Of a stretch of 64,000 bases of DNA, positions 25,307 to 37,408 are shown piece after piece. A program made the translations under genes and the position numbers. The stretch spans positions 545,285 to 609,284 of the forward strand of contig NZ_PDKP01000001.1 in the NCBI RefSeq assembly GCF_002837055.1. The letters run 5' to 3'. The DNA comes from Lactobacillus apis (GTDB lineage Bacteria > Bacillota > Bacilli > Lactobacillales > Lactobacillaceae). The notes beneath the pieces were generated by a model. It did no database searches. It worked only from the letters and a program-made list of their open reading frames with translations, and was not told the DNA's origin. Position 1 is the first letter of the stretch. Each line of letters begins with the position of its first letter.

Positions 25307-27145
25307 TTATTTAGAGTTTAAATCGTCATCATTCATTCGTAAGACAGCCATGAAAGCATCTTGTGGTACCTCTACACGACCAACGGCTTTCATTCGTTTC
25401 TTACCACGTTTTTGCTTATCTAATAACTTAGCACGACGGTCTGGGTCACCCGTGTGAATTTTCCAGGTAACGTCTTTTCGATAAGGCTTAATTGTAGCAC
25501 GTGAAATAATTTTTGCACCAATTGCTCCTTGAATATCAACTTCAAAGTTTTGACGCGGAATTAACTTCTTAAGCATAGAGGTCATTTGACGTGCACGATC
25601 TTGTGCCTCATCCCTATGCGCAATAAAACTCAATGCATCAATTACCTGCTTATTAAGCAAAATATCTATTTTAACTAAATCAGTTGCACGATATCCCGTA
25701 ATTTCATAATCAAGTGAAGCATAACCTTTAGTCGAAGACTTCAAATCATCAAAGAAGTCATAGATTATTTCAGCAAGTGGCATATTGTAAATCACATTGA
25801 CACGGTATTTATCAAGATAATCCATTGTGACAAATTCACCGCGCTTACGTTGACAAAGTTCCATTACTGGTCCGACAAAATCGTTTGGAACCATTACTTC
25901 TGCCTTAACATAAGGTTCTTGAACTTCCTTATATTCTCCTGCTGATGGTAAATCGGCTGGATTATCAATTACTTTGGTTGAACCATCATTCATAATTGCA
26001 TGATAATCAACCGAAGGCGCGGTCATAATTAAATCCAAATCAAATTCTTGTTCTAACCGTTCTTGAACCACATCCATGTGTAGTAAGCCTAGAAAACCAC
26101 ATCTAAATCCAAATCCCAAAGCAGTTGAAGTTTCTGGTTCAAATTCCAATGCAGCATCATTTAACTGCAGCTTTTGGAGAGCTTCTTTTAAGTCGTCATA
26201 TTTAGCATTGTCAACTGGATACATACCAGAATATACCATTGGTGGTATTTGACGATAGCCAGGAAGAGGTTCTGCAGTTGGATGTTCAGCTGAAGTAATC
26301 GTATCACCCACTCGTGTCTCTCGAACCGATTTAATATTAGCAGTTAAGTAACCAACATCACCAGCAATCAATAAATCTTTTTTTACTGGATGAGGACTTG
26401 AGACACCAACTTCAGTAACTTCATACTCTTGGTCAGTATTCATAATCTTAATCTGATCGCCAGGTTTTACTGTTCCCTCTTCTATTCTAACGGAAAGAAC
26501 TACGCCTCGATAATCATCATACTTTGAGTCAAAAATTAACGCTTTAAGAGGAGCCTCTAAATCACCTGACGGAGCAGGAATATCCTTTACGATCCGTTCG
26601 AGTAATTCGTCAATTCCCTGTCCAGTCTTACCAGAAACCTCGGCAGCGTTCGAAGCGTCTAGACCTAGCATTTCAGTGATCTCTTCCTTAGCCTGCTCTG
26701 GATTTGCGGAAGGTAAGTCAATTTTATTGATTACTGGCAAAATTTCTAAATCGTCATCAATTGCTAAATATGTATTAGCTAAAGTCTGTGCTTGAACACC
26801 CTGAGAAGCATCTACAACCAACAATGCTCCTTCACAGGCGGCCAAAGAACGCGAAACCTCATAAGAGAAATCGACGTGACCTGGCGTATCAATTAAGTGG
26901 AAAATATAGTCTTCACCATTTTTTGCATGATACTTAATTTCTACAGAGTTCATTTTGATGGTAATACCACGTTGACGCTCAAGTGGCATGTCATCCAGCA
27001 TTTGATTTTTTAATTGTCGCTCTGAAACTGTATCAGTCAGCTCTAAAATTCGATCAGCAATTGTTGATTTTCCGTGATCGATATGTGCCACAATAGAAAA
27101 ATTGCGAATGTGTTCTTGATAATCTTGTAATTTTTTAATATCCAT
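25307..27145 (-). CDS. lepA: Elongation factor 4 (LepA)
   Basis: Ribosomal GTPase that back-translocates or helps biogenesis of stalled ribosomes. The 612-residue product shows the G1 loop [15 protein letters not shown], the switch region [12 protein letters not shown]3 [17 protein letters not shown]4 NKIDLP, and the LepA C-terminal domain ending [18 protein letters not shown]. The ATG at 27145 is preferred, with AAAGGG 8 bases upstream; a GTG at 27154 overlaps that box. It follows dnaJ by about 140 bp across a terminator, a common order in lactobacilli. Confidence 0.97.
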   Translation of the reverse strand: MDIKKLQDYQEHIRNFSIVAHIDHGKSTIADRILELTDTVSERQLKNQMLDDMPLERQRGITIKMNSVEIKYHAKNGEDYIFHLIDTPGHVDFSYEVSRSLAACEGALLVVDASQGVQAQTLANTYLAIDDDLEILPVINKIDLPSANPEQAKEEITEMLGLDASNAAEVSGKTGQGIDELLERIVKDIPAPSGDLEAPLKALIFDSKYDDYRGVVLSVRIEEGTVKPGDQIKIMNTDQEYEVTEVGVSSPHPVKKDLLIAGDVGYLTANIKSVRETRVGDTITSAEHPTAEPLPGYRQIPPMVYSGMYPVDNAKYDDLKEALQKLQLNDAALEFEPETSTALGFGFRCGFLGLLHMDVVQERLEQEFDLDLIMTAPSVDYHAIMNDGSTKVIDNPADLPSAGEYKEVQEPYVKAEVMVPNDFVGPVMELCQRKRGEFVTMDYLDKYRVNVIYNMPLAEIIYDFFDDLKSSTKGYASLDYEITGYRATDLVKIDILLNKQVIDALSFIAHRDEAQDRARQMTSMLKKLIPRQNFEVDIQGAIGAKIISRATIKPYRKDVTWKIHTGDPDRRAKLLDKQKRGKKRMKAVGRVEVPQDAFMAVLRMNDDDLNSK

Positions 27146-27246
27146 AAATTGCACCCTTTACTCTATCTTTCCTATTATAGCAAATTCGCTAAAAGGGATA
27201 AAACTTTTAATTGTCATCTCAGCTAATCTTTTAATCCCGCTTAAAC

Positions 27247-27282
27247 AAAAAAGCAACAAGTTATTAAACTCATTGCTTTGAC
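27247..27282 (-). terminator. Terminator at the end of the heat-shock operon
   Basis: On the minus strand AAAGCAA, AGTT pair with AACT, TTGCTTT and run into TTTTTTG, just after the dnaJ stop. Confidence 0.85.
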
Positions 27283-27285
27283 AGT

Positions 27286-28425
27286 TTATTGTAATTTATC
27301 TTTTAAGCGTTCAAAGAAACCCTTCTCCTGTGGGGTAATTGATCCTCCACCGGCTTTGACAAATTCAACCAGCGCTTCTCTTTGCTTTTCATTAATTGAC
27401 TTAGGAATCTGAACCTGAACCGTGGTTACTTGGTCACCATTACCGTTGCCACGTAAGTATGGTACACCTTCACCATGTAAAGTGAACTTCTTATTTGGCT
27501 GAGTACCAGCTGGAATCTTCAACTTCTTTTCACCATGAACGGTTTTAACATTGATTTCATCACCCAAAGTAGCTTGTGCAAATGAAATCGGTACTGTTGT
27601 ATAAATTGTGTTACCACTACGTTCAAATTCTTTTGAAGGCTTAATTCGATAACTGATGTATAGGTCCCCGTAAGGTCCACCATTTTTACCAGCTTCACCT
27701 TGACCTTCATAGCGCAATTGTTGGCCATTATCAATACCTGCAGGAATATTAACTTCAATCGTATTCTTGCCATCAACAACACCATTACCATGACATGTCT
27801 GACATGGATGCTCAATAATTACACCACGGCCATGACACTTGTCACATGTTGTTTGTCTTCGTACAACACCAACTAAAGACTGTTGCGTAATGGTCATATA
27901 ACCAGTTCCTTGACACTTGTCACATGTTGTTGGATGTGTTCCTTTTTCAGCGCCACTACCCTGACAAGTTGAACAGGTTTCGCTACGAGTATATGAAACC
28001 TGAGTCTTCTTACCAGTAATTGCATCCATAAAATCAATGGTTAAAGTATAATCTAAATCTTCGCCCCTAGTAGGTGCAGTTGGATCAACATGTTGCTGAC
28101 GCGCACCATTACCAAAGATATCACCGAAAATATCGCTAAAGTCACCAAAACCACTGAAGTCACCATAGCCCTGACCTGCTCCACCGCCAAAGCCACCTTG
28201 ACCATTTACACCAGCAGAACCAAATTGGTCATACTGTGCACGCTTTTGTTGGTCATGAAGAACTTCATAAGCTTCATTAATTTTCTTATACTTTTCTTCA
28301 GCACCTGGCTCATGGTTTATATCAGGGTGATACTTTTTAGCTAATTTACGGTAAGCAGAGTTAATTTCTTTATCACTGGCATCACGACTAACACCTAGCA
28401 CGTCATAATAATCTTCTTGTGCCAT
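27286..28425 (-). CDS. dnaJ: Chaperone DnaJ (Hsp40)
   Basis: Co-chaperone that delivers unfolded proteins to DnaK and stimulates its ATPase. The 379 residues have the J-domain with the HPD motif ([17 protein letters not shown]), a Gly/Phe-rich region ([18 protein letters not shown]), and four CxxCxGxG zinc repeats: [24 protein letters not shown] and CQTCHGNG. Substrate-binding domains follow. It is the last gene of hrcA-grpE-dnaK-dnaJ, about 80 bp after dnaK across an internal hairpin. Confidence 0.98.
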   Translation of the reverse strand: MAQEDYYDVLGVSRDASDKEINSAYRKLAKKYHPDINHEPGAEEKYKKINEAYEVLHDQQKRAQYDQFGSAGVNGQGGFGGGAGQGYGDFSGFGDFSDIFGDIFGNGARQQHVDPTAPTRGEDLDYTLTIDFMDAITGKKTQVSYTRSETCSTCQGSGAEKGTHPTTCDKCQGTGYMTITQQSLVGVVRRQTTCDKCHGRGVIIEHPCQTCHGNGVVDGKNTIEVNIPAGIDNGQQLRYEGQGEAGKNGGPYGDLYISYRIKPSKEFERSGNTIYTTVPISFAQATLGDEINVKTVHGEKKLKIPAGTQPNKKFTLHGEGVPYLRGNGNGDQVTTVQVQIPKSINEKQREALVEFVKAGGGSITPQEKGFFERLKDKLQ

Positions 28426-28448
28426 CTAAAAGCTCCTTACTTTACAAA

Positions 28449-28481
28449 AGAAAAGAACTACTATTGCGGCAGTTCTTTTCT
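28449..28481 (-). terminator. Internal hairpin between dnaK and dnaJ
   Basis: AGAAAAGAACT and AGTTCTTTTCT form a perfect 11-bp stem with an 11-base loop. It is followed on the minus strand by a broken T-run (TTTTCTTTTG), so it may partly terminate or protect the dnaK mRNA, lowering dnaJ expression. Confidence 0.7.
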
Positions 28482-28503
28482 AATTTATTTAATTATAAAC
28501 CCT

Positions 28504-30360
28504 TTACTTGTCTGGGTCTACTTTATGAAATTCACCTTCGTCAGCAGAACCACCTGTTGAATTGCCATCTTGTGAACCAGGGTTTTGAGGACCAGCTTGG
28601 CCTTCAGCATCAGCACCTTGAGCACCACCATTAGCTTGGTAAAGCTTAACAGCCAAGTCTTGAGCAACCTTAGATAATTCATCCTTCTTGGTCTTCATTT
28701 CGTCCAAGTTGTTATCTTTTTGAGCTTTCTTTAAAGCTTCAAGAGCATCTTTGACTTTCTTGGTATCTTCTTCAGATACTTTATCCTTAACATCATCCAA
28801 AGTCTTTTCAGTTGAGAAGATTAATTGGTCAACTTCGTTACGAAGATCAACTTCTTCTTTCTTCTTCTTGTCTTCTTCAGCATGCTCTTCAGCTTCTTTT
28901 TGCATCTTTTGAATTTCTTCATCAGACAAACCAGATGAACTCTTGATAGTAATCTTTTGTTCCTTACCAGTACCCATATCCTTAGCAGATACGTTAACGA
29001 TACCGTTCTTGTCGATATCGAAAGTAACTTGAATTTGAGGAACACCACGAGGAGCCGCAGGAATATCTGTTAATTCAAAACGACCTAAAGTCTTGTCATC
29101 TGCAGCCATTGGACGTTCACCTTGTAAAACATGAACATCTACGGCTGGTTGATTATCAGCAGCTGTTGAGAAGATTTGACTCTTTGAAGTTGGGATAGTT
29201 GTGTTCTTTTCGATCAACTTAGTGAAGACACCACCCATGGTTTCAATACCAAGTGAAAGTGGAGTAACATCAAGTAAAACAACATCCTTAACGTCACCTG
29301 AAATGACACCACCTTGAATTGCGGCACCTAAGGCAACAGCTTCATCAGGGTTAATTGAGTGATCAGGATCTTTGCCAGCCCATCTCTTTACCGCTTCTTG
29401 AACAGCTGGAATACGAGTTGAACCACCATTTAAGATAACTTTGTCAATGTCATTTACAGTTAAATCTGCATCCTTTAAGGCATTATCAAATGGAATCTTT
29501 GTACGGTCAACCAAATCAGCAGTTAATTCATCAAATTTAGCACGAGTTAAATCTGTTTCAAGGTGAAGTGGACCTGATTCGCCTGCTGAGATGAATGGAA
29601 GTGAGATGTGAGTTGAAGATACTCCGGATAAGTCTTTCTTAGCCTTTTCAGCAGCATCCTTTAGACGTTGCAAAGCCATCTTATCTTTAGAAAGATCAAC
29701 ACCATTTTCATCCTTAAAGTTTTGAACTAGCCAATCGATAATCTTGTTATCAAAGTCGTCACCACCAAGGTTAGTATCACCGTTTGTTGACAATACTTGG
29801 AAGACGCCATCACCTAATTGCAAAACTGAAACATCGAAAGTACCACCACCGAGGTCGTATACTAAAACTTTTTCATCTTCTGCATCTTTATCAAGACCAT
29901 AAGCAAGTGAAGAAGCAGTAGGCTCGTTGATGATTCTCTTAACATCTAAACCAGCAATTTTACCAGCATCCTTAGTTGCTTGACGTTGTGCATCATTGAA
30001 GTATGCAGGAACTGTAATAACAGCTTCAGTAACCTTTTCACCTAAGTAGTCTTCAGAAAACTTCTTAATGTATTGCAAAATCATTGCTGAAATTTCTTGA
30101 GGAGTATAAGCCTTATCACCAATTTTAACTTTGTAGTCAGCTTCACCCATGTGGCGCTTGATTGATGAAATTGTGTTTGGGTTGGTAATTGCCTGTCTTT
30201 TAGCAACTTCACCAACTTGAATTTCACCATCTTTAAAAGCAACAACAGATGGAGTAGTACGGTTACCTTCTGGGTTAGTAATTATCTTAGGTTCTTTTCC
30301 TTCAAGAACTGCAACTGCTGAGTTAGTAGTTCCTAAGTCAATACCGATAACTTTTGACAT
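28504..30360 (-). CDS. dnaK: Chaperone DnaK (Hsp70)
   Basis: ATP-driven folding chaperone. The 618-residue protein begins [20 protein letters not shown] and has ATPase-domain motifs [38 protein letters not shown] and [19 protein letters not shown]. The linker [18 protein letters not shown] leads to the peptide-binding domain and a helical lid ending in a Gln/Gly-rich tail with [10 protein letters not shown]. Expressed with grpE and hrcA under CIRCE control. Confidence 0.99.
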   Translation of the reverse strand: MSKVIGIDLGTTNSAVAVLEGKEPKIITNPEGNRTTPSVVAFKDGEIQVGEVAKRQAITNPNTISSIKRHMGEADYKVKIGDKAYTPQEISAMILQYIKKFSEDYLGEKVTEAVITVPAYFNDAQRQATKDAGKIAGLDVKRIINEPTASSLAYGLDKDAEDEKVLVYDLGGGTFDVSVLQLGDGVFQVLSTNGDTNLGGDDFDNKIIDWLVQNFKDENGVDLSKDKMALQRLKDAAEKAKKDLSGVSSTHISLPFISAGESGPLHLETDLTRAKFDELTADLVDRTKIPFDNALKDADLTVNDIDKVILNGGSTRIPAVQEAVKRWAGKDPDHSINPDEAVALGAAIQGGVISGDVKDVVLLDVTPLSLGIETMGGVFTKLIEKNTTIPTSKSQIFSTAADNQPAVDVHVLQGERPMAADDKTLGRFELTDIPAAPRGVPQIQVTFDIDKNGIVNVSAKDMGTGKEQKITIKSSSGLSDEEIQKMQKEAEEHAEEDKKKKEEVDLRNEVDQLIFSTEKTLDDVKDKVSEEDTKKVKDALEALKKAQKDNNLDEMKTKKDELSKVAQDLAVKLYQANGGAQGADAEGQAGPQNPGSQDGNSTGGSADEGEFHKVDPDK

Positions 30361-30378
30361 TAATAATCATCCTTTCAA

Positions 30379-30960
30379 TTATTGAGCAACAACAACCATT
30401 GCTGGTCTTAATGTGCGATCTTTATATAAATATCCCTTTTGTAGAACCTGAACGACGTGATCTTTTTGATCATCAGATTCAGCTGCAACAGTCTGAACTG
30501 CTTGATGTAAGTTCGGATCAAACTGTGCTTTTTCAGCATCAATTTCACTAATTCCATGATCCTTCATGGCTTTAACAAGCGCATCCAAAGTCATTTGAAC
30601 ACCCTTTTTAAGTTGACGCGAAGCCTCATCATCTACCTTAGTTTCCAATGCTCTTTCTAAATTATCCATCGCTGGTAAAATATCTTTAGCTAAGGATTGC
30701 GATTCATACTTAATCAATTGAGCACGTTCATTGTTGTAGCGATTTTGCATATTCTGCATTTCCGCTTGACTACGAAGGTACTTGTCTTCTAGTTCTTTTT
30801 GTTCTTCTTTTATTTTTGCTAATTCTGTTTCAAGCTTCTTTGAAGTCTCAGGCTTCTTACTTTTATCTGTAGTATTAGCCTTTGTATCAGACTTTTTTTC
30901 TTCAGCTTTAGTTTGATCTTTATTTAGATCTTTTTCACTAGCATATTTTTCTTTACTCAC
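30379..30960 (-). CDS. grpE: Nucleotide exchange factor GrpE
   Basis: Releases ADP from DnaK and acts as a thermosensor. A 193-residue protein: a charged low-complexity N-terminus of about 40 residues (Lys/Asp/Thr-rich), a long dimerising coiled coil ([20 protein letters not shown]), the four-helix bundle and a C-terminal beta domain with [18 protein letters not shown], the family signature. It lies 12 bp after hrcA. Confidence 0.97.
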   Translation of the reverse strand: MSKEKYASEKDLNKDQTKAEEKKSDTKANTTDKSKKPETSKKLETELAKIKEEQKELEDKYLRSQAEMQNMQNRYNNERAQLIKYESQSLAKDILPAMDNLERALETKVDDEASRQLKKGVQMTLDALVKAMKDHGISEIDAEKAQFDPNLHQAVQTVAAESDDQKDHVVQVLQKGYLYKDRTLRPAMVVVAQ

Positions 30961-30972
30961 GGCTAACCTCCT

Positions 30973-32022
30973 TTATTTGAATCTACCATAATACTCAAGT
31001 AGTTTCTTAGCAAGTTCATTTCTAAAATATTCCAAAAGACCAATTACTTGCGAATATGGCATATTGTTAGGACCAAGTAAAGCAATTACGCCTTTACCAT
31101 GTGAACCAACACTATATTCCGCAGTGAGCAGACTATAGTCCTTAAGTAAATCACTTGGCAAATCTGAACCCAAACTAACACGAATTGGATACTTACCACT
31201 GTCTGAGTTCATACATTGATCAACCATATCTGAAATCAAATCATTGTGATCAATTAATTCATAAACAGAGCGTAAACTTGAGACATCATCCAAAGAAGTG
31301 TTATTAAGTAAATTAATCTGACCATCAACATACATTTGCTCACTTGTAGCATCTTTAATGACGTCTTCAACCAACTCAAGTAAATCACTTGCATGAGAAT
31401 CACCAAGCTTCTTACCCAAAGTTCGATTAAGCAAAGATGATGTAACTTCATTTAACGTTTTGCCAATTAACTCATCGTTAATCATTCGGACTGCTTTTTC
31501 AATTTCATCACCACTGATGTTACGTGGCAAGTTATAAACTTGGTTGTGAACATCACCATCACTAGTAACTAAAATTGCCATCACTTGTCTATTAATTAAA
31601 GAGACAATTCTAAAACCAGTTATTGTGATATCATTATTTTCTGGCCCTTCTGCAAAAGCTGTGTAATTAGTCAAATCAGATAAAATCTTTGCTGCTTCTT
31701 GAACAATTTCATTAACTTGATGAAATGGTTGATCAAGTTGATTAACAATTCTCTTGTAAACAGAGGATGGTATCTTAAGTGGCTCAAGCAAGTTGTCTAA
31801 ATAGTACCGATAACCGTCCATCGACGGAATTCGTCCACTTGAAAGATGTGTTTTTTCAAGAAGACCCTTATCTTCAAGCACAGCCATTTCATTTCGAATT
31901 GTCGCACTTGAGACTTTCATCGGTAACTGATTCATCACTGTTTTTGAGCCAACAGGATCATGCGTCTGAGTAAAATCATTAATAATTGTTTTTAAAATTA
32001 ATTCTTGACGTTCGGTCAACAT
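30973..32022 (-). CDS. hrcA: Heat-inducible transcription repressor HrcA
   Basis: Repressor that binds CIRCE and keeps the heat-shock operon off until chaperones are titrated. From the ATG at 32022 (GAGGG 8 bases upstream) it is 349 residues. The winged-helix start is [20 protein letters not shown], then [20 protein letters not shown]; the C-terminal domain includes the region ending [20 protein letters not shown]. An in-frame GTG at 32046 lies in the CIRCE element and is rejected. First gene of the operon, so it represses itself. Confidence 0.96.
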   Translation of the reverse strand: MLTERQELILKTIINDFTQTHDPVGSKTVMNQLPMKVSSATIRNEMAVLEDKGLLEKTHLSSGRIPSMDGYRYYLDNLLEPLKIPSSVYKRIVNQLDQPFHQVNEIVQEAAKILSDLTNYTAFAEGPENNDITITGFRIVSLINRQVMAILVTSDGDVHNQVYNLPRNISGDEIEKAVRMINDELIGKTLNEVTSSLLNRTLGKKLGDSHASDLLELVEDVIKDATSEQMYVDGQINLLNNTSLDDVSSLRSVYELIDHNDLISDMVDQCMNSDSGKYPIRVSLGSDLPSDLLKDYSLLTAEYSVGSHGKGVIALLGPNNMPYSQVIGLLEYFRNELAKKLLEYYGRFK

Positions 32023-32039
32023 AAATATCGCCCTCACTT

Positions 32040-32066
32040 TTAGCACTCATACTTTTTTGGTGCTAA
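32040..32066 (-). promoter_or_regulatory. CIRCE element 1
   Basis: TTAGCACTC, 9-bp spacer, TGGTGCTAA: the left arm is perfect and the right arm has two mismatches to GAGTGCTAA. It lies just upstream of hrcA, downstream of the promoter. Confidence 0.9.
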
Positions 32067-32074
32067 CAATTATT

Positions 32075-32102
32075 ATGATACTAGCTTTTAGCAGAATGTC
32101 AA
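32075..32102 (-). promoter_or_regulatory. Vegetative promoter of hrcA-grpE-dnaK-dnaJ
   Basis: On the minus strand -35 TTGACA (complement of 32097-32102) and -10 TATCAT (complement of 32075-32080), 16-bp spacer. The -35 box lies within the second CIRCE and the transcribed region enters the first, so HrcA would block initiation. Confidence 0.75.
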
Positions 32103-32114
32103 GCTGAGTGCTAA
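32088..32114 (-). promoter_or_regulatory. CIRCE element 2
   Basis: TTAGCAGAA, 9-bp spacer, GAGTGCTAA: here the right arm is perfect and the left arm is degenerate at its last three bases. Two tandem CIRCE copies bracket the promoter. Confidence 0.85.
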
Positions 32115-32158
32115 TTTTTCCGCGATTAATTTTAACTTGAATTACTGTTTAACTAAAA

Positions 32159-33091
32159 TTAACTTTGCTGAGCAAAATAAGCCTTTATTTCGGTCTCGTC
32201 TGCTTCCATTTGTTTCTTTAAATCATCCAAATTAGCAAATTTAATCTCACCACGTGTATACTTGTACCATTTAATAGTCATTTTTTTGCCATAGGCCTCT
32301 TCATCAAAGCCAAATAAATTTGATTCTATTAAAACTTTTTTTCCATCGCCGATAGTTACATTGTATCCAACACTAGTCATTGAATCATACCAATACCCAT
32401 CAATCTTTGTTTTTGTGGCATAAACACCAATTTTTGGAATAACCTTATTATCTTGCCAAACCAAATTAGCAGTTGGAAAACCGAGCTTATGCCCGTTGCG
32501 CAAACCATGACCAATTTTTCCAGACATCATATATGGAAAGCCAAGAAGTTCATTAGCTAGTTCCATGTCACCATTAACAATGGCTTTTTTTATTTCAGTA
32601 GAACCAATTTTTTGTCCACCATATGACTGCTGTGGCACATTGACGATATCGAATCTGCCTTTAGCAAACTTAGGGAAATTTTCCATATTTGCTACGTCTT
32701 TTGGACCATACGTATAATCAAATCCAGCTACGACTGTATCTGTTTCAAGTTTTACAATAATTTCATCAATAAATTGTTGAGCACTTAACTTACAAAAAGC
32801 ATCACTAAAGTGCATTACCAAAAGATAATCGACATTCAATTTTTCCATTTTGTATGCTTTTTCATCTAAGCTATCGATATAGCTAACATCTGCTCCTTGA
32901 TAAACTGACTTGGGATGACGGTCAAATGTCATCACTGCAAGAGGAAGCTTTTTCTCAGTTGCTTTTTCTCTAGCAGTTCTAATTAAATGTTGATGACCAC
33001 GATGTACACCATCAAAAAAGCCCAAAGCAAGCACAATCTTAGTAGGGAAAATATTCTCCTTAATTGGATAAGTTAAATGGATAATTTGCAC
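32159..33091 (-). CDS. ribF: Bifunctional riboflavin kinase/FAD synthetase
   Basis: Makes FMN and then FAD from riboflavin. The 310-residue enzyme has an N-terminal nucleotidyltransferase domain with LALGFFDGVHRGHQHLIRTA and the KSVYQGADVSYI region, and a C-terminal kinase domain with GKIGHGLRNGHKLGFPTANL and GVYATKTKIDGYWYDSMTSV, GDGKKVLIESNLFGFD. It follows truB by about 20 bp; truB-ribF is the usual pairing. A terminator-like T-rich stretch separates it from hrcA. Confidence 0.97.
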   Translation of the reverse strand: MQIIHLTYPIKENIFPTKIVLALGFFDGVHRGHQHLIRTAREKATEKKLPLAVMTFDRHPKSVYQGADVSYIDSLDEKAYKMEKLNVDYLLVMHFSDAFCKLSAQQFIDEIIVKLETDTVVAGFDYTYGPKDVANMENFPKFAKGRFDIVNVPQQSYGGQKIGSTEIKKAIVNGDMELANELLGFPYMMSGKIGHGLRNGHKLGFPTANLVWQDNKVIPKIGVYATKTKIDGYWYDSMTSVGYNVTIGDGKKVLIESNLFGFDEEAYGKKMTIKWYKYTRGEIKFANLDDLKKQMEADETEIKAYFAQQS

Positions 33092-33111
33092 AATAAAGCC
33101 TTCATTTCATC

Positions 33112-34005
33112 TTACTGGTTTTGTAATAGCATTAAAAACGGATGATACATGTGGTCATCCTTTTCGTATATTGCTTTAATGCTATTATTGTACCTTAACG
33201 CAACTTTTTTTGCATTCGTTTTCAAAACTATTGCATTACCATTTTTCACCTTAAGCCATTGCTGATCATTCAAGTTGATACTTTCATAATCCTTGAAAAA
33301 GGCATCAATTGGTTGAATAAAATCGGCAATCTTTTCTGGTGCATTAATTACTTCATCCAGTTTAACTGCTTGACTTAAGTCAAAACCTGAACTAGCAGTT
33401 CTTCTCAATGATTCCATAACTGCAGGAACATTCAATTCAGTTTTAAGATCGTTGACCAGAGACCTGACATAAGTGCCCTTACTACATTCAATCTGAAAGT
33501 CAAAACTTTCCTCACCTTTTTCCTTATCAAAGGTTGGATCATTTTTAATATCATATTGATAAACTTGCACCTGCCGCCTTGGTCGCTCTACTTCAATACC
33601 GGCACGGGCATATTCATATAAATGCTTACCATTAACTCGAACAGCGGAATAAATTGGCGGAACCTGTTCAATTTCTCCCACAAAGCTTTGCATTGCTTGT
33701 TGAATAGCTTCCTTTGAAATTGGGGCTGTGATTTTTTCACTTTCTAAAACTGTCCCACTTACATCATAACTATCAGTCGCATAACCAATAATTCCTGTGC
33801 CTTCATACTTTTTATTCTGTGTGTGCATTAATTCAATTAGCTTAGTAGCTTGGCCAATTGCAATTGGCAGTACACCTGTCACATCTGGATCTAGTGTACC
33901 AGCATGACCAATTTTTCTGATATGTAATGCTTTTCGCAAATGATAGACAACATCAGCACTTGTCATGCCTTTATCTTTGTCGATTACTAAAATTCCGTTT
34001 ATCAT
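33112..34005 (-). CDS. truB: tRNA pseudouridine-55 synthase
   Basis: Forms pseudouridine at position 55 in the T-loop of tRNAs. The 297 residues include [20 protein letters not shown], the catalytic [20 protein letters not shown] (aspartate after TL), [18 protein letters not shown], and the [12 protein letters not shown] block, followed by a PUA-like C-terminus. Located between rbfA and ribF. A terminator at 34026-34043 separates it from rbfA, so truB-ribF may have its own promoter. Confidence 0.97.
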   Translation of the reverse strand: MINGILVIDKDKGMTSADVVYHLRKALHIRKIGHAGTLDPDVTGVLPIAIGQATKLIELMHTQNKKYEGTGIIGYATDSYDVSGTVLESEKITAPISKEAIQQAMQSFVGEIEQVPPIYSAVRVNGKHLYEYARAGIEVERPRRQVQVYQYDIKNDPTFDKEKGEESFDFQIECSKGTYVRSLVNDLKTELNVPAVMESLRRTASSGFDLSQAVKLDEVINAPEKIADFIQPIDAFFKDYESINLNDQQWLKVKNGNAIVLKTNAKKVALRYNNSIKAIYEKDDHMYHPFLMLLQNQ

Positions 34006-34025
34006 ATTTTCCTATTCCATAAAAA

Positions 34026-34043
34026 AAGCGCTCGCAAGCGCTT
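34026..34043 (-). terminator. Terminator of the rimP-rbfA operon
   Basis: AAGCGC and GCGCTT arms, extended on the minus strand to AAGCGCTTGCGAGCGCTT and followed by seven T residues, 6 bp after the rbfA stop. Confidence 0.85.
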
Positions 34044-34048
34044 CTTAA

Positions 34049-34411
34049 TTAATTATTGCGATCCTCATCTTGCTTCTTTACTTCAGCAATCAAACGGTCA
34101 ATTTTACTACCATATTTAACTGAATTATCGCGTTTAAAAATCAGCTCAGGAACTTTATAGACTGTCAACACTTGTCCTAACAGGTGTCTCATCATCCCTT
34201 TTGCCTTTTCTAAACCAGCTGCAGCTTCCTCTTCCTTTTTAACACTTTCAGAAAGAATACTGTAATAAATAGTTGCATATGATAGATCATTAGTGCATTC
34301 AACTGCTGTAATTGTAACATCACTTACACGCGGATCACGAATATTTTTCCGCAAAATTTTAGTTAATTCACGGAGGATTTCTCCTTCAACACGACCTACT
34401 CTGTGTTTCAT
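34049..34411 (-). CDS. rbfA: Ribosome-binding factor A
   Basis: Helps maturation of the 30S subunit and 16S rRNA 5' end. The 120-residue KH-like protein begins MKHRVGRVEGEILRELTKIL and has DPRVSDVTITAVECTNDLSY, AKGMMRHLLGQVLTVYKVPE and FKRDNSVKYGSKIDRLIAEV. It is the last gene of the rimP-nusA-ylxR-ylxQ-infB-rbfA operon, about 20 bp after infB. Confidence 0.97.
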   Translation of the reverse strand: MKHRVGRVEGEILRELTKILRKNIRDPRVSDVTITAVECTNDLSYATIYYSILSESVKKEEEAAAGLEKAKGMMRHLLGQVLTVYKVPELIFKRDNSVKYGSKIDRLIAEVKKQDEDRNN

Positions 34412-34429
34412 GTTTTCCTCCTAGTTAAA

Positions 34430-37090
34430 CTAGTTGTTAGGCTTTACCTCTTGTTGCTCAACGGCTTCAAGTTCATCGCCTACTTTAATATCATTGTAGC
34501 CTTCTATGGTTAAACCACAATCAAATCCTTGCTTAACAATTTTGGCATCATCTTTAAAGCGTTTCAGAGAAGCTACTTTACCTGAGTAAATAACCACGCC
34601 ATCACGTATTAAGTTGACATCAGCATCACGAGAAACGTAACCTGAATCAACAAATGCACCGGCAATTGTACCAACCTTTGAAACCTTCCAAGTTTCACGA
34701 ACAGTTAGATTACCAACAACCTTGTCTTCGTATGTTGGTTCAAGCATACCCTGCATAGCGGCCTTAACATCATCAATTGCTTTATAGATAATACTGTACA
34801 AACGAATATCAACACCATCAGCTTCGGCCTGTGATTTGGCAGTTGCCGTTGGACGAACATTGAACCCAATGATAAATGCGTTAGAAGCTCCAGCAAGTGT
34901 AACGTCTGATTCATTAACAGCACCTACACCAGCGTGAATAATATTAACGCGAACGCCTTCAACTTCAATCTTTTCAAGTGATTGTTGTAATGCTTCTGTC
35001 GAACCTTGAACATCAGCCTTCAAAACAACATCAACTTCCTTCATGTTCTCTTTCTTCATTGTATCAAACAAGTTATCAAGAGTGACATGTTGAACGTTTT
35101 CACGTGATTGTTGCAGTGCTTGTTGAGCTCTTTGTTCACCAACACTACGAGCAGTCTTTTCATCTTCAAAGACAACCAGCTTATCAGCTGATTCAGGAAC
35201 ATCGTTCAATCCAGTTATTTCAACTGGCATTGATGGCGTTGCTTTTTCTACTTGACGACCACGATCATTTGTCATTACACGGACACGACCAAAGCGGTTA
35301 CCAACGACAATTGGATCACCTGTACGCAAAGTACCTTGTTGAACAAGAACATCGGCTACAGGACCACGCCCACGAGATAGACGCGCTTCAATCACGGTAC
35401 CAATTGCCATTTGTGTGGAGTCAGCCTTTAATTCCATCATATCAGCTTGCAATAAAATCATCTGCAACAATTCATCAACATTTTCACCAGTTTTAGCAGA
35501 AATATTGACGAAAATTGTGTCGCCACCATAATCTTCAGGAATTAAATTATATTTCATTAACTGTTCAGTAACGTGTTGTGGATTTGCACCTGGAGCATCC
35601 ATTTTATTAATGGCTACAATAATAGGAACCTTAGCACTTTTGGCATGGTCAATCGCCTCAATAGTTTGTGGCATTACACCATCATCTGCAGCAACAACTA
35701 AGATAACAATATCAGTTACTTCAGCACCACGTTCACGCATGTTTGAGAATGCAGCGTGTCCTGGGGTATCCAAGAATGTGATTGGTTGGTTATCGATTCT
35801 GACTTGATATGCACCAATCTTCTGCGTGATACCACCTGCTTCATGATCAGTAACATGAGTATGACGCAAACGGTCAAGTAAAGTTGTCTTACCATGATCA
35901 ACGTGACCCATGATTGTGACAACTGGTGGACGTTTGTGTTGATGTTTCGACTCTTTAGAAGCTTCCATCCGCTTACTATAAAGGTTGTCAATATCAGCTA
36001 TATCTTCATGTACCTTCTCTTCAGCATCGATACCATATTCTGCAGCAATTAATTCAATTGCATCTTTATCTAATGATTGATTTTGGTTGGTCATCACACC
36101 AAGCATGAACAATTTCTTAACAATTTCAGCAGGTTCACGGTGTAAAATTTTACCTAAGTCTTGGGCATTCATTCCTACCTCGTATACAAGAGTTTCTGGT
36201 AATGGACGCTCTTTTCTTTGAGTTGGCTGCTTTTTAGGCACTTGCTCAACCTGATGTTTTTTATTTTTATTCTTGCGCTTCTCTTGACGTTTTGAGAAAC
36301 CATTGCTGTTATTGCCAAATGACTGATTTTTACCCTTACGTCCTGGTTTTCCTGCGTTGCGAGAATTATGACCGTTACCGCGTCTTTTTTCATCTTTAGC
36401 AGGTTCAGGAGCTGCAGCATTGTCAATTTTTCTAACTTGGTTAGAAGAAGTTTCTTGATTTTGCTTCAATCTGGCTGGTGATGGTTTAATGATTTTTGGA
36501 CCAGTTACTGTAGACGTTGTTTTCTCCACCTTAGTTACTTTTGAAACAGTAGATTCTGTTTTTTCAATTGATTTCTTTTCTTCTTTTGTACTATCAGGCT
36601 TATTTATATCTTTATGATATGACTCGCGCGCTTTTTCTGTCTGCTTGTTTAATGAACTTTGTTCAACTCTTTGCTTTTGTTTCAACTGTTTAAGCAAATC
36701 TTGAGCAGCTGGTTTGGTAACTTTTTGCGCGTGATTCTGATTAGTAGCTTGCCTAGAACGGTCTTGATTTTGTTGACTACGGTTATTCGCTTTACGATTA
36801 TTGCTACGTCGAGAGCCATTAGTATTTTTGGCTTCTTCGTGATTCTTTTCGTTTTTACGAATTGAAGTGACAGAAATTTTGATTTTACTGCTCTTTTTAT
36901 TGGCTTGCTTCTCTTGCTTTTTAGCGGGAGCGGGGTTGCTAAAACTACCCTTCAATTGATTCACCTGAGAATCTTCTAGTGATGACATATGATTTTTTAC
37001 ATCAAAGCCAAGGTCTTTCGCCTTTTTGACCACGTCTTTATTATCGATGCCTAAATCTTTTGCAATTTCATAAATTCTTTTCTTAGTCAT
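34430..37090 (-). CDS. infB: Translation initiation factor IF-2
   Basis: GTPase that places initiator tRNA on the 30S subunit. 886 residues from the ATG at 37090 (GGAG 9 bases upstream; a TTG just before it is rejected). The N-terminal winged-helix motif [20 protein letters not shown] is followed by about 280 residues of Lys/Gln/Asn/Ser-rich low-complexity linker. The GTPase domain has [31 protein letters not shown] and NKMD, and then domains II-IV. The long charged linker is usual for lactobacilli. Confidence 0.98.
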   Translation of the reverse strand: MTKKRIYEIAKDLGIDNKDVVKKAKDLGFDVKNHMSSLEDSQVNQLKGSFSNPAPAKKQEKQANKKSSKIKISVTSIRKNEKNHEEAKNTNGSRRSNNRKANNRSQQNQDRSRQATNQNHAQKVTKPAAQDLLKQLKQKQRVEQSSLNKQTEKARESYHKDINKPDSTKEEKKSIEKTESTVSKVTKVEKTTSTVTGPKIIKPSPARLKQNQETSSNQVRKIDNAAAPEPAKDEKRRGNGHNSRNAGKPGRKGKNQSFGNNSNGFSKRQEKRKNKNKKHQVEQVPKKQPTQRKERPLPETLVYEVGMNAQDLGKILHREPAEIVKKLFMLGVMTNQNQSLDKDAIELIAAEYGIDAEEKVHEDIADIDNLYSKRMEASKESKHQHKRPPVVTIMGHVDHGKTTLLDRLRHTHVTDHEAGGITQKIGAYQVRIDNQPITFLDTPGHAAFSNMRERGAEVTDIVILVVAADDGVMPQTIEAIDHAKSAKVPIIVAINKMDAPGANPQHVTEQLMKYNLIPEDYGGDTIFVNISAKTGENVDELLQMILLQADMMELKADSTQMAIGTVIEARLSRGRGPVADVLVQQGTLRTGDPIVVGNRFGRVRVMTNDRGRQVEKATPSMPVEITGLNDVPESADKLVVFEDEKTARSVGEQRAQQALQQSRENVQHVTLDNLFDTMKKENMKEVDVVLKADVQGSTEALQQSLEKIEVEGVRVNIIHAGVGAVNESDVTLAGASNAFIIGFNVRPTATAKSQAEADGVDIRLYSIIYKAIDDVKAAMQGMLEPTYEDKVVGNLTVRETWKVSKVGTIAGAFVDSGYVSRDADVNLIRDGVVIYSGKVASLKRFKDDAKIVKQGFDCGLTIEGYNDIKVGDELEAVEQQEVKPNN

Positions 37091-37094
37091 CAAA

Positions 37095-37406
37095 TCACAC
37101 TCCTTTATGTATTTTTTGTATTAGTGCTTTACCAAAACCTGTATCAGTAATTCCCAATACTTTTCGGTTTTTGCCCACCGCATGTGATATTTCATCGCTG
37201 CTAAAATCATCTATTACTGTTACGTCATTTTGCTTAGCAGCTCTAGTGACTTTTTCGCAGGTGTCTGCATGACTGTCATTAGCCAAAATAACTACTTTTA
37301 CTTTTTTCGACTTTAGTGAAGCAAGAACGATATCTACACCAGAAACCAGTTTTCCAGCTCGCTCACATAGTCCAAGTAAATTTAATGCTTTTGTTCTATT
37401 TTGCAA
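37095..37406 (-). CDS. ylxQ: L7Ae-family RNA-binding protein YlxQ
   Basis: A 103-residue member of the L7Ae/L30e RNA-binding family that sits between ylxR and infB in most Firmicutes. It has [20 protein letters not shown] and [20 protein letters not shown], typical of kink-turn binders. The start is a TTG at 37406, 2 bp after the ylxR stop, and infB follows within a few bases. The precise ribosomal or RNA target is not known from the sequence. Confidence 0.93.
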   Translation of the reverse strand: MQNRTKALNLLGLCERAGKLVSGVDIVLASLKSKKVKVVILANDSHADTCEKVTRAAKQNDVTVIDDFSSDEISHAVGKNRKVLGITDTGFGKALIQKIHKGV

Positions 37407-37408
37407 AT